Below, one piece after another: positions 1 to 7,119 of a stretch of 8,065 nucleotides of DNA. The notes under the pieces are model-generated. The model saw nothing but the letters and a program-made list of their open reading frames with translations, was not told the DNA's origin and ran no database searches. Source of the stretch: Parvularculaceae bacterium (GTDB lineage: Bacteria; Pseudomonadota; Alphaproteobacteria; Caulobacterales; Parvularculaceae); the NCBI GenBank assembly GCA_004213235.1, contig SHAI01000117.1, positions 1 to 8,065 on the forward strand. The letters are read 5' to 3'. A program made the translations under genes and the position numbers. The number at the start of each line of letters is the position of its first letter. Position 1 is the stretch's first letter.

Positions 1-51
1 TATCGAGAAACACTGGAAAACACCGGTGCGCCCATTCGCGCAATCGGATAA
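1..51 (+). CDS. Possible 3' end of an upstream gene, product unknown
   Basis: Frame 1 is open from the window edge to a TAA at 49-51 and gives a 16-residue tail (YRETLENTGAPIRAIG). The stop lies 13 bases before the ATG chosen for ribH, a spacing typical of an operon. Alphaproteobacterial ribH often follows ribBA or another riboflavin gene, but this tail does not look like the usual C-terminus of GTP cyclohydrolase II or riboflavin synthase, so I give no identity. Sixteen open codons can easily occur by chance. The real upstream gene could also end before the window. Confidence 0.25.
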   Translation, partial: YRETLENTGAPIRAIG

Positions 52-64
52 GCGGGACCTGGAA

Positions 65-559
65 ATGAGTAGAATTTTCGAAGGAAACATGTCAGCTGAC
101 GGATTACACTTCGGTGTTGTTGTTACGCGCTGGAATGACCTTATCGTCGAGCGGCTTTTAACCGGTGCGCGCAGTGCGCTGCGCCGCCACGGTGCCTCAG
201 AAAAAAACGTTGATGTTGCCTATGCGCCGGGTGCCTATGAGGTACCTTTTGTGGCGAAAACCATGGCGGCAACGGGCCGGTATGATGCAATCGTGACACT
301 TGGATGTGTCATTCGCGGGGCCACACCACATTTCGATTATGTCGCCGGTGAAGCGTCCAGCGGTGTTGCCGCCGCGATGCGGGAAACGAACGTGCCGATG
401 TCCTTCGGTGTTTTGACCGTAGATAGTATCGAGCAGGCATTGGAGCGTGCAGGCACGAAAGCCGGAAACAAAGGCGAAGAAGCCGCTCTTGCCGCATTAG
501 AACTCGTCAATTTGAAGCGTTCAATAGACGCAAACGATCCGGGAGCCGTTCAATCATGA
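65..559 (+). CDS. ribH: 6,7-dimethyl-8-ribityllumazine synthase (riboflavin synthase beta subunit)
   Basis: Lumazine synthase condenses 5-amino-6-ribitylamino-uracil with 3,4-dihydroxy-2-butanone 4-phosphate, the penultimate step of riboflavin synthesis, as a cytoplasmic homo-oligomer. The 164 residues cover the whole family. Visible landmarks are TRWND (21-25, with Trp23 at the aromatic stacking position), APGAYEVP (54-61), the loop CVIRGATPHFDYV (81-93) with the general-base His89, and ERAGTKAGNKG (127-137) with phosphate-binding Arg128. I chose ATG 65 because MSRIFEGN aligns with the usual family N-terminus. GTG 26 would add 13 unlikely residues. ATG 89 has a better Shine-Dalgarno (AAGGA at 81-85, only 3 bases away) but would remove the first strand, so it remains a minor alternative. 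The stop overlaps the folE start by four bases, which points to translational coupling. Confidence 0.96.
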   Translation: MSRIFEGNMSADGLHFGVVVTRWNDLIVERLLTGARSALRRHGASEKNVDVAYAPGAYEVPFVAKTMAATGRYDAIVTLGCVIRGATPHFDYVAGEASSGVAAAMRETNVPMSFGVLTVDSIEQALERAGTKAGNKGEEAALAALELVNLKRSIDANDPGAVQS

Positions 560-1170
560 GTGCCGAAACCATCCAGTTGGCCCAGACGGTGACAAAGCCC
601 CGCCCCGACCGTACCGAAGCGGAAGAAGCGGTACGAACGCTTCTATCCTATTTCGGCGAAGACCCGACGCGCGAGGGTCTGGTCGACACCCCCAAGCGGT
701 TTGTCGATGCATTCGCAGAGTTCCTTGGTGGATACACCCAGAATCCAACGGATATCCTCGGACGCACCTTCGAGGAAGTGGACGGGTATGATGATATCGT
801 CCTGATGAAGAATATCCGCCTGGAAAGCCATTGCGAGCATCACATTGTGCCGATTATCGGCGAAGCTCATGTGGCATACCTGCCATCGGATCGTGTCGTT
901 GGAATATCAAAAATTGCGCGCGTTGTAGATGCATTTGCCCATCGTCTGGTGAGCCAGGAAACATTAACCGAACAAATTGCCGATGCGATCGATTATGCGC
1001 TAAAACCACGCGGCGTCGCCGTGTTAATTGACGCACAGCATTACTGCATTTCGACCCGCGGTGTTCACAAACCCGATGTCGCGTGCGTAACCCAGAAAAT
1101 GACGGGCGCTTTTAAAGATGACCCTCAAATGGAAGAACGCTTTTTCCGCTTGATCCAGGGGCAACGCTAG
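556..1170 (+). CDS. folE: GTP cyclohydrolase I
   Basis: This enzyme converts GTP to 7,8-dihydroneopterin triphosphate, the first step of tetrahydrofolate (and in some bacteria pterin or queuosine) synthesis. The 204-residue protein is close to the usual length. The core carries EDPTREGLVDTPKRF (35-49), SHCEHH (91-96), VVGISKIARVVDAFAHR (114-130) and DAQHYC (159-164). Zinc ligands expected from the E. coli enzyme are all present as Cys93, His96 and Cys164, and the catalytic His162 is kept. This is therefore the zinc-dependent type I enzyme (FolE), not FolE2. The start codon lies inside the ribH stop (ATGA), with a GGGAG ribosome-binding sequence at 541-545 inside ribH, 10 bases upstream. It converges on argS across 68 bases with no strong terminator visible. 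Confidence 0.97.
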   Translation: MSAETIQLAQTVTKPRPDRTEAEEAVRTLLSYFGEDPTREGLVDTPKRFVDAFAEFLGGYTQNPTDILGRTFEEVDGYDDIVLMKNIRLESHCEHHIVPIIGEAHVAYLPSDRVVGISKIARVVDAFAHRLVSQETLTEQIADAIDYALKPRGVAVLIDAQHYCISTRGVHKPDVACVTQKMTGAFKDDPQMEERFFRLIQGQR

Positions 1171-1238
1171 AAGTTCGCGGTCATCGCGGCATCTGCAATG
1201 TCATGCACCGAACCGGGCGATAAGCCCCCGCGGGTCAA

Positions 1239-3002
1239 TTACATGCGCCGGGGCGCGTCGATGCCAAGGATACCGAAAATGGTATCCAGCTGTTTTCCGG
1301 TTGTTTTTGCCAGCAACAAACGAGACGTTCTAAGCGCCTCGTCCGCCTCATCGGCAACCCGGCAAGATGCGTAGAATTTTGAAAATGCCTGCGCCAGGGA
1401 AAATGCGTGCTCGCACAGAAAATGCGGCATGCGCTTTGTTGTTGCCGTGCGCACAGCGTCACCGAAACCTAATAGAGCGAGCGCCAGATCGCGCTCTGCT
1501 GGATCTTTGAGTTTGATTTCACCGTGTTCCGGCGCGCCACCTGCACGTTCGATCAGCGATCTAATCCGCACACGCGCATATAAAAGATACGGCCCCGTCT
1601 TGCCTTCGAAGGACATGAACTTATCGACATCAAAAACATAATCGGTGGTTCTCGGATTTGACAGGTCAGCGAATTTCAACGCCGCCACGCCAACCTGGCG
1701 CGCGATACGCTTTAAATCATCTTCAGGAACATCCTGAGCAAAGCCACCATCGCGCAGGCGCTCCAGTGCCTTCTGGTCCACCGTATCAATCAAGTCGCGG
1801 AGCTTCAAAACACCGCCAGCACGGGTTTTGAAGGGTTTGCCATCGCGGCCATTCATCGTCCCGAAACCAAGATGCTCCAGCCCATCCTCCGGAAACAGAC
1901 CCGCCATCCCCGCAGCGCGGAAAACCTGCTCAAAATGCAAGCCCTGACGTTGGTCAACGACATACAATATCCGGTCCGGGGAAAGCACCTCAACGCGATC
2001 GACGATCGTCGCAAGATCGGTAGTGCCATAGAGCACGCTACCATCTGACTTGAACAAAATCAGCGGCGGCAATTCTTTCTTATCGGTCTCGCGCGCGACC
2101 CGGACGATTTCGGCACCGGCATCCTTTTCAGTCAGGCCTTTCGCCCGCAAATCGTCTGCCATTTTCTGGATATAAGGATCAGCGTCTGACTCCCCTTTCC
2201 AGAATTCAAACGATACGCCCAGATCAGCATATTCCCGTTCGATCGCTTCACGGCTGACAGCGACAAAATGCGCCCACAGCGCAAGATATCCGCGCCGGCC
2301 CGCCTGAAGTTCCGCTGTCGCGGCGCGCGCTGCTGCTGCACGTTCATCGTTTTCTTTACAGGCTGCCGACGCCTGCGGGTAAAGGCGCGAGAGATCATCT
2401 AGCGTAACCGGCGAAGTATCAGGGTAGGTGCCGTCAAATTCTTCATCAAAGTACGGCAAATCGGGCTGCTCCAGCGCCAGCTCGGTAATGAGCTGGCCCA
2501 TCGGCAAGCCCCAATCGCCAAGGTGAACATCGCCGACGGCATCATGACCGACAAACCGCATTAATCGCTTGATGGCTTCACCGATAATCGCCGCACGCAA
2601 GTGGCCTACATGAAGAGGTTTTGCGACATTCGGCCCGCCATAATCGACGACAATTTTCTCCACCTCGTTAGAACGCCAGCCGCCAACGAGATCGTCTTTG
2701 CCTAATGCCGCGACACGTTCACCCAGCGCCTCATCACTCACCTTGAGATTTATGAAACCAGGCCCCGCAATGGTGATGTCAGAAAGAATTGGGTTGTCGC
2801 GAAGCGTCTCGACAATTTTCTCCGCCAGCGCCCGCGGGTTTTGCTTCGCCGCCTTCGCCGCAGCCAATGCCCCGTTACATTGAAATTGCGCAAGGTCCGG
2901 CCGGTCAGCGGGACGCACGGCACCTAGCGACGGATCTAATTCAGCCGCTGCAAACGCCTTACTTACGATGTCGGTAAGCTCTTCGGTGATCCTGCTCTGC
3001 AT
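1239..3002 (-). CDS. argS: Arginyl-tRNA synthetase
   Basis: ArgRS charges tRNA(Arg) with arginine using ATP and needs the tRNA for amino-acid activation. The 587-residue class I synthetase is full length (E. coli ArgRS is 577). In order it shows the N-terminal Add-1-type domain (about 1-95), the catalytic Rossmann fold opening with GGPNVAKPLHVGHLR (122-136, HIGH motif as HVGH at 131-134), LGDWGLPMGQL (161-171), the ArgRS counterpart of the KMSKS loop as KTRAGG (392-397), and the DALR-type anticodon-binding domain (about 475-587) containing GPYLLYARVRI. The ATG at 3002 sits two bases after the stop of the lipoprotein gene on the same strand. There is no clear Shine-Dalgarno just upstream (the bases there read TTTCCTGAGCTATAGCG), so translation probably depends on re-initiation after the upstream gene. 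Confidence 0.98.
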   Translation of the reverse strand: MQSRITEELTDIVSKAFAAAELDPSLGAVRPADRPDLAQFQCNGALAAAKAAKQNPRALAEKIVETLRDNPILSDITIAGPGFINLKVSDEALGERVAALGKDDLVGGWRSNEVEKIVVDYGGPNVAKPLHVGHLRAAIIGEAIKRLMRFVGHDAVGDVHLGDWGLPMGQLITELALEQPDLPYFDEEFDGTYPDTSPVTLDDLSRLYPQASAACKENDERAAAARAATAELQAGRRGYLALWAHFVAVSREAIEREYADLGVSFEFWKGESDADPYIQKMADDLRAKGLTEKDAGAEIVRVARETDKKELPPLILFKSDGSVLYGTTDLATIVDRVEVLSPDRILYVVDQRQGLHFEQVFRAAGMAGLFPEDGLEHLGFGTMNGRDGKPFKTRAGGVLKLRDLIDTVDQKALERLRDGGFAQDVPEDDLKRIARQVGVAALKFADLSNPRTTDYVFDVDKFMSFEGKTGPYLLYARVRIRSLIERAGGAPEHGEIKLKDPAERDLALALLGFGDAVRTATTKRMPHFLCEHAFSLAQAFSKFYASCRVADEADEALRTSRLLLAKTTGKQLDTIFGILGIDAPRRM

Positions 3003-3004
3003 CG

Positions 3005-3571
3005 CTATAGCTCAGGAAACTTCAAGCTCTTGCCAGACCGATTATAGATGGCCTGTTCTTTGGTCAGGCCCAAACCGATGACGACCTCAAAGTTGGCACC
3101 TGAAACTTGCTCTCTGGAACGTGGAATTGTGATCTTGTCGATTTTTTCGGTCAACACGCGTACTGATTTCGAGCCCCCAAATTTGACCGGGACGACAAAT
3201 GTCTCCTTGGCGATTACCTCCCGATTGGTTCGGGTTACCGCCACGAAATAACTATATTCACGGGCTTGTTCCCTCGCCTTTGGACCCCGACCAAAGGCAA
3301 GATCGATTTCCAGGTTCGCCTTGATTGGTCGATCGCCATAATATCGGCAATTCAGCGTTACACCGACAATCTCTGCCGTCCAGGCAATGTTCTCAGCTGT
3401 TTTATCGCCATCGAAATCGATCAAACGCGATGCGTCGTCCAACACCACCGCAATCGGACATGGGGCAGGGTTTTTCTCGCGTGCGGCCTTGGCATTGTCC
3501 GATGCACAGCCCGAAAGCGCCATGCCGACACCAGCTGCGGCGAAAAGTGCCAGTGCTGATAACTTTTTCAT
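3005..3571 (-). CDS. Predicted lipoprotein of unknown function, upstream of argS
   Basis: The 188-residue product starts with a lipoprotein signal peptide: MKK, a hydrophobic stretch (residues 4-18), then the lipobox LSGC (19-22), so Cys22 should be lipidated and the mature protein anchored to a membrane. Residue 23 is Ala, not Asp, which by the E. coli Lol rule would allow export to the outer membrane. The mature part has no further membrane segment and alternates short hydrophobic strands, suggesting a beta-rich periplasmic domain. It has two more cysteines (Cys38 and Cys75) that could form a disulfide. Its pattern (PCPIAVVLDDASRL near 37-50, YFVAVT at 108-113, GLGLTKEQAIYNR at 166-178) resembles uncharacterised alphaproteobacterial proteins I recall without a function. 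ATG 3571 is chosen for the signal peptide and a strong AAGGGAG site. The frame stays open upstream to 4075, but that part runs through the intergenic region and antisense to ispH. Confidence 0.88.
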   Translation of the reverse strand: MKKLSALALFAAAGVGMALSGCASDNAKAAREKNPAPCPIAVVLDDASRLIDFDGDKTAENIAWTAEIVGVTLNCRYYGDRPIKANLEIDLAFGRGPKAREQAREYSYFVAVTRTNREVIAKETFVVPVKFGGSKSVRVLTEKIDKITIPRSREQVSGANFEVVIGLGLTKEQAIYNRSGKSLKFPEL

Positions 3572-3579
3572 GTGAAAAA

Positions 3580-3586
3580 CTCCCTT
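3580..3586 (-). promoter_or_regulatory. Ribosome-binding site fixing the start of the lipoprotein gene
   Basis: On the - strand this reads AAGGGAG, eight bases before the ATG at 3571. It is the strongest Shine-Dalgarno in the window and supports that start over the many upstream in-frame codons. Confidence 0.75.
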
Positions 3587-3750
3587 TACCGTTCGCCAAG
3601 GTTTCAGTGGCACCGCTGGCAAAGTCCCTTTGACCATTACGCGGCGACGCGCAATTTCAAGACCACCAACTGCGATTGTGGCGCGATCGGCAATGAATGC
3701 CTCCAAACGGCCAAAGCAACTGTAAAATTCTACTACATTTGCTGGGTAGC

Positions 3751-3779
3751 CTGATACGCAAGTGCACGCAAACGTGCAA
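3751..3779 (-). promoter_or_regulatory. Candidate sigma70-type promoter for the lipoprotein-argS unit
   Basis: Read on the - strand, TTGCAC (3779-3774) and TATCAG (3756-3751) are separated by exactly 17 bases, a fair match to the housekeeping -35/-10 pattern. Transcription would start near 3744 and leave a 5' leader of about 170 bases before the ATG at 3571. The -35 element overlaps the inverted repeat at 3763-3778, so a protein bound there could block it. Matches of this quality do occur by chance. Confidence 0.3.
3763..3778. repeat. Perfect 6-bp inverted repeat, possible operator, in the divergent intergenic region
   Basis: TGCACG and CGTGCA are perfect reverse complements separated by CAAA. 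The element overlaps a direct repeat of ACGCAA (3756-3761 and 3766-3771) spaced 10 bases apart, about one helical turn. It lies between the lipoprotein and ispH start codons. The repeated, helically phased layout fits a protein-binding site, but the arms are short and no regulator is known. The remainder of 3572-3862 shows no gene or RNA that I can support, and I could not assign a convincing promoter for ispH. Confidence 0.3.
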
Positions 3780-3854
3780 TTGTTCGATATCCGCAGATGC
3801 GCGGAATCGGGCAATAAACATGGAAATAATTCCGCCGACAGACGTGAGAATGGT

Positions 3855-3858
3855 AGGA
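3855..3858 (+). promoter_or_regulatory. ispH: Ribosome-binding site for ispH
   Basis: AGGA lies four bases before the ATG at 3863. It is short and slightly close, but it favours this start over the in-frame GTG at 3911, which has no comparable site. Confidence 0.5.
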
Positions 3859-3862
3859 TGCG

Positions 3863-4873
3863 ATGAAAAAAACTGCCCACGTTGACAGCGCCAGAGCACA
3901 TCTCCCCCCTGTGGAGACCAAAGGCACGCGAACTCCAGAAACGCTTCACGTCCGGCTCGCCGGGCCACGTGGTTTTTGCGCTGGCGTCGTGCGCGCCATC
4001 AAAATGGTTGAAGATGCCCTTAGCGTCCACGGCGCACCCGTCTATGTCCGGCACGAAATTGTCCATAATGCCCATGTCGTCAACCGCTTGCGCGCAATGG
4101 GAGCGGTGTTCGTTGACGACATCAAAGACGCACCGGAAGACCGACCATTAATCCTGTCGGCCCATGGTGCCCCAGCGGCGGTCTACAGTGAGATCGGGCG
4201 CAGAGGCATGACATCCTTCGACGCGACATGCCCGCTGGTCTTGAAAGTGCACAATGAGACACGGCGCGCAGTCACCGAAGGCAGGCACGTCATTCTTGTT
4301 GGCCATGCCGGGCACCCGGAAGTCATTGGCACCATGGGTCAAACACCTGAAGGCTCTGTCTCGCTCGTCGAAACTGTCGAGGCTGCGCAACGCGTAACAC
4401 CGCCCGCAGGAAAAGCTCTTTCCTATGTCACACAGACCACCTTATCGGTGGATGAAACGTCGGAAATCGTCGCAACCCTGACCAAGCGCTTCCCTGAAAT
4501 TCGCGGGCCACGCCGGGATGACATCTGCTATGCGACATCCAACCGCCAGGAAGCGGTGAAACAAGTTGCCCCGGGTTGTGATGCGTTTCTGGTTGTGGGC
4601 GATCCAACCAGCTCAAACTCCGAACGCCTTGTGGAAGCCGCACACAAAGCCGGCGCAAGGATTGCATTGCTGGTGAGTGATCCCCTCGGGTTTGATCTCG
4701 ACCTGGTACGTGAGGCCAATATTATTGGCATTTCCGCAGGCGCATCAGCACCAGAAACACTGGTAGAGCAACTCCTGGAGCGGCTCGCTGGTGCCGGGCG
4801 GTCTTTAACCCTTGAAACCATCGACGTGGTAGTCGAAGACGTGACCTTCAAACAGCCTAATATTGCGGTCTAA
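3863..4873 (+). CDS. ispH: 4-hydroxy-3-methylbut-2-enyl diphosphate reductase
   Basis: IspH (LytB) is the [4Fe-4S] enzyme that makes isopentenyl and dimethylallyl diphosphate in the last step of the MEP pathway. All three cluster cysteines are present: Cys39 in GPRGFCAG, Cys123 in DATCPLV and Cys222 in DDICYATSNRQEAV. Substrate-pocket residues also match E. coli: His68 (HEIVHN), His101 (SAHGAP), His151 and the proton-relay Glu153 (GHPEVIGTMGQ), plus the TQTTLSVDE segment (190-198). The protein has 336 residues and about 27 more at the N-terminus than E. coli IspH. That extension is polar, has no signal peptide, and begins with a run of seven A right after ATG. The gene diverges from the lipoprotein gene and probably leads a unit with thrB (49-base gap) and rnhA. 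Confidence 0.97.
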   Translation: MKKTAHVDSARAHLPPVETKGTRTPETLHVRLAGPRGFCAGVVRAIKMVEDALSVHGAPVYVRHEIVHNAHVVNRLRAMGAVFVDDIKDAPEDRPLILSAHGAPAAVYSEIGRRGMTSFDATCPLVLKVHNETRRAVTEGRHVILVGHAGHPEVIGTMGQTPEGSVSLVETVEAAQRVTPPAGKALSYVTQTTLSVDETSEIVATLTKRFPEIRGPRRDDICYATSNRQEAVKQVAPGCDAFLVVGDPTSSNSERLVEAAHKAGARIALLVSDPLGFDLDLVREANIIGISAGASAPETLVEQLLERLAGAGRSLTLETIDVVVEDVTFKQPNIAV

Positions 4874-4922
4874 CACTTATAGCATGATCACTTAGGCGAC
4901 CGGATAAGATTTCGAATACACC

Positions 4923-5888
4923 ATGGCCGTCTACACCCATCTTACTGAAGCTGACATAACTGGATTTTTGGCGGCATTCGATATTGGCGCTTTGGAAAAA
5001 TTCCAGGGCGTCGAACAGGGCGTGGAAAACACGAATTACATTCTGCACCTAATCGACGCCAAAAAATCAAAACGAAAAGCTGTCCTGACCCTGTTCGAAA
5101 AGCGTGTGCGCGAGGCAGACGTGCCATTCTATCTAAGCGCGATGGCGCATTTATCGCGCCAGGGAGCACCAACGCCAAGCCCTATCGCCAATCGTGACGG
5201 CATGAGCGTCCACAGGCTTGCTGGCCGGCCGGCGGTTCTCACCACGTTTCTAACCGGCGCGCCCCATATGTCACCCAGTATTGAGAATTGCGCGGCGCTA
5301 GGGCGTACGGTTGCCGAACTGCATAATGCGGCAGGAGGCTTTGCGCAGGAGCGGAAAAATGATCTTGGCCCTGAGGGCTGGAGCCCCCTCGCTGATGCAT
5401 GTCGCGCCGACGCCGAACGCTGCGCGCCCGGGCTGACATCCCTGATTGACCGAGCCCTTGCGACAGTTTCCGAGCAATGGCCAAGTGATTTGCCGCGCGG
5501 CCTCATTCATGCTGATCTATTCCCGGATAATGTATTTTTCGATGGCAATAAATTGTGCGGCGTTATCGATTTTTATTTTGCGTGCACGGATTTTTTTGTG
5601 CTTGATCTCGCAATTTGCCTGAATGCTTGGGCTTCTGAAAATGGCGCATGGAATCAGGACAAGGCAAAAGCGTTACTGCTTGGCTATGAAAGTGTGCGCC
5701 CCTTGGCATCGACGGAAAAAAATGCTCTTCCAATCATGGTGTGCGGCGCGGCCTTGCGTTTCCTGCTTACACGGCTTTTTGATTGGATTAATCAGGTCGA
5801 CGGTGCAATTGTGACGGTTAAAGATCCGCTGGAATATGCACGCCTTCTTGACCATCATCTGAATTCAAAAAACAGTCTCACCCGATAG
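4923..5888 (+). CDS. thrB: Homoserine kinase, APH-fold type
   Basis: This enzyme phosphorylates L-homoserine to O-phosphohomoserine, the committed branch step to threonine. It belongs to the aminoglycoside-phosphotransferase/choline-kinase fold used by many alphaproteobacteria and Pseudomonas, not the GHMP-kinase ThrB of E. coli. The 321-residue protein has the family start MAVYTHLTEADI, the nucleotide-binding region EQGVENTNYILHL (31-43), the lysine-equivalent strand near LTLFEKR (55-61), the catalytic loop HADLFPDN (196-203; Asp198 and Asn203) and the metal-binding IDF (215-217; Asp216), followed by DLAICLNAW (228-236). An in-frame TAA a few codons upstream fixes ATG 4923 as the first possible start. 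Its Shine-Dalgarno is weak (only GGATAAG, rather far away). The order ispH-thrB-rnhA is shared by other alphaproteobacteria and supports the call. Confidence 0.95.
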   Translation: MAVYTHLTEADITGFLAAFDIGALEKFQGVEQGVENTNYILHLIDAKKSKRKAVLTLFEKRVREADVPFYLSAMAHLSRQGAPTPSPIANRDGMSVHRLAGRPAVLTTFLTGAPHMSPSIENCAALGRTVAELHNAAGGFAQERKNDLGPEGWSPLADACRADAERCAPGLTSLIDRALATVSEQWPSDLPRGLIHADLFPDNVFFDGNKLCGVIDFYFACTDFFVLDLAICLNAWASENGAWNQDKAKALLLGYESVRPLASTEKNALPIMVCGAALRFLLTRLFDWINQVDGAIVTVKDPLEYARLLDHHLNSKNSLTR

Positions 5889-5908
5889 CCTGGCGATAGG
5901 AAAGATCC

Positions 5909-6328
5909 ATGCTGAAGATTTATACCGATGGTGCCTGCACCGGAAATCCTGGCCCAGGCGGCTGGGGCGTCGCAATTTACGATGGCGATCAAGAGCGCAC
6001 AATAAGTGGCGGGGATGCGGACACGACGAACAACCGCATGGAGCTTATGGCTGCAATCGAGGGGCTACGCGCGACGACAGAACAAGGCGTCGTCACGCTC
6101 TACACGGACAGTCAATATGTCAAAAATGGTATCACAAATTGGATCCAGTCGTGGAAGCGCAATGGCTGGAAAACCGCCGCAAAAAAACCAGTTAAAAACA
6201 AAGATCTTTGGCTGTTATTAGACGAGGCCGTTGAGGGACGCGAAGTTCAATGGAAGTGGGTAAAAGGGCATGACGGCGACCCCGGCAATGAACGCGCCGA
6301 CGAACTGGCCCGGGCAGCGATCGCCTAA
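5909..6328 (+). CDS. rnhA: Ribonuclease HI
   Basis: RNase HI cuts the RNA strand of RNA:DNA hybrids, removing R-loops and helping to clear primers. The 139-residue protein is a complete compact type 1 enzyme. The four carboxylates expected from E. coli (Asp10, Glu48, Asp70, Asp134) are seen as Asp7 (YTDGACTGNPGPGG), Glu45 (NNRMELMAAI), Asp67 (YTDSQYVKNGI) and Asp131 (GNERADELA). The catalytic-loop histidine is His121 (VKGHDGDPGNE). The basic, Trp-rich handle (WIQSWKRNGWK, 78-88) is present, so this is the E. coli-like form. AGGAAA at 5898-5903 lies five bases before the ATG. The gene starts 20 bases after thrB and is probably cotranscribed with it. Confidence 0.98.
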   Translation: MLKIYTDGACTGNPGPGGWGVAIYDGDQERTISGGDADTTNNRMELMAAIEGLRATTEQGVVTLYTDSQYVKNGITNWIQSWKRNGWKTAAKKPVKNKDLWLLLDEAVEGREVQWKWVKGHDGDPGNERADELARAAIA

Positions 6329-6339
6329 TTGAACCACAA

Positions 6340-6376
6340 GGCGAGATCAATAATCCAACCTTCAAAATGATTCGCC
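6340..6376 (+). other. Bulged hairpin just after rnhA, in a 167-base gap before the TetR gene
   Basis: GGCGA-g-ATCA (6340-6349) can pair with TGAT-TCGCC (6368-6376), giving nine base pairs with one bulged G and an 18-base loop. It begins 12 bases after the rnhA stop. No T run follows, so it is not a standard intrinsic terminator. It could protect the 3' end of the ispH-thrB-rnhA message or be chance. The rest of 6329-6495 has a poor promoter-like pair (TTGAAC 6329-6334, TAATCC 6351-6356, 16-base spacer) and a weak inverted repeat (GCTTA 6392-6396, TAAGC 6408-6412). I see no gene there. Confidence 0.25.
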
Positions 6377-6495
6377 ATACGCCGAAGACCAGCTTACACA
6401 AGTCAGCTAAGCCATCACGCGCGGCCAAAACGCCGGAAGTGGACGGATCGGGACTATTTCCTGCATGGTGGTCAAGCTAATAAAACCAGGGCGCG

Positions 6496-7119
6496 ATGAC
6501 ATCTTCTACGAAAAACGGCCAGATTTCTCGGCGCACCCGAAAGAAACAAGAAACCCGTGCGCGCATTCTCAAATCCGCCATCCGTCTGTTTGGCGAACGC
6601 GGATATGACAACGTCAAAATCGAAGAGATCGCCAACGCCGCCGATATCGCAAACGCGACGTTTTTCCTGCACTTCCCGACCAAAGCTGCCCTTGTCTCGG
6701 CGTTCAATGAGGAGCTATCGGCGAGCATTTCTGCACGGATAAAGGATTTTGAGATTGGCGCGGTTGAGAAACTTGAAATAATTCGTGCGCTGGTCCTGGA
6801 TGAATATTCCCGACATGCGGAGTTACTGCGCCGAATTGTCGTTGATGTAGCGGCGCAAGGTGGCCAGGCATTTGCGGAATCCAGCGAGAGCCTGACAGAT
6901 CTTGTTTCCGGCGTCATTCGCGAAGGTCAGTCCGAAAATAATCTTTCCACCGCGTTCGATGCAGACATTGCAGCAGAGTGCCTCGTTGCCAGTTGGCGGG
7001 CCGCAACACTCCATTGGGCACAAACGGGCGATGCTGAACGGGCACAACGTGCAAACCGTCAAGCTTTGGACTTAATTTTGTTCGGCCTGGCCAACATTGA
7101 TGACCCCGCACTGAAATAG
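6496..7119 (+). CDS. TetR/AcrR-family transcriptional regulator
   Basis: TetR-family proteins bind operator DNA as dimers and usually repress until a small ligand binds the C-terminal domain. The 207-residue product has the N-terminal helix-turn-helix at about 20-67: TRARILKSAIRLFGERGYDN leads into the recognition part with IEEIANAADIANATFFLHFP, followed by TKAALVSAF. The rest (about 75-205) is all-helical and poorly conserved, as usual for the ligand/dimer domain, so the ligand cannot be read. AGGG at 6488-6491 lies four bases before ATG 6496. No divergent or downstream efflux pump or oxidoreductase gene is next to it. The downstream gene is a convergent cysteine synthase 19 bases away, so the target is not obvious. 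Autoregulation is possible but no clear operator is visible. Confidence 0.92.
   Translation: MTSSTKNGQISRRTRKKQETRARILKSAIRLFGERGYDNVKIEEIANAADIANATFFLHFPTKAALVSAFNEELSASISARIKDFEIGAVEKLEIIRALVLDEYSRHAELLRRIVVDVAAQGGQAFAESSESLTDLVSGVIREGQSENNLSTAFDADIAAECLVASWRAATLHWAQTGDAERAQRANRQALDLILFGLANIDDPALK

Noticed and set aside
1213..1234. Short GGGC-GATAA-GCCC hairpin (1215-1227) in the folE/argS convergent gap, as a terminator.
   Set aside because: The stem has only four pairs and no T run on either side. It is not enough for an intrinsic terminator.
3572..4075. The lipoprotein reading frame stays open for 168 codons upstream, into the start of ispH on the opposite strand.
   Set aside because: The upstream part has no domain-like character, crosses the intergenic region and runs antisense to ispH. 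The signal peptide, lipobox and strong ribosome-binding site fix the start at 3571.
5591..5722. Runs of seven T (5591-5597) and seven A (5716-5722) inside thrB, as phase-variation tracts.
   Set aside because: The tracts are short, the frame is intact, and a threonine biosynthesis gene is an unlikely phase-variable target. The codons encode conserved family residues around the first run.
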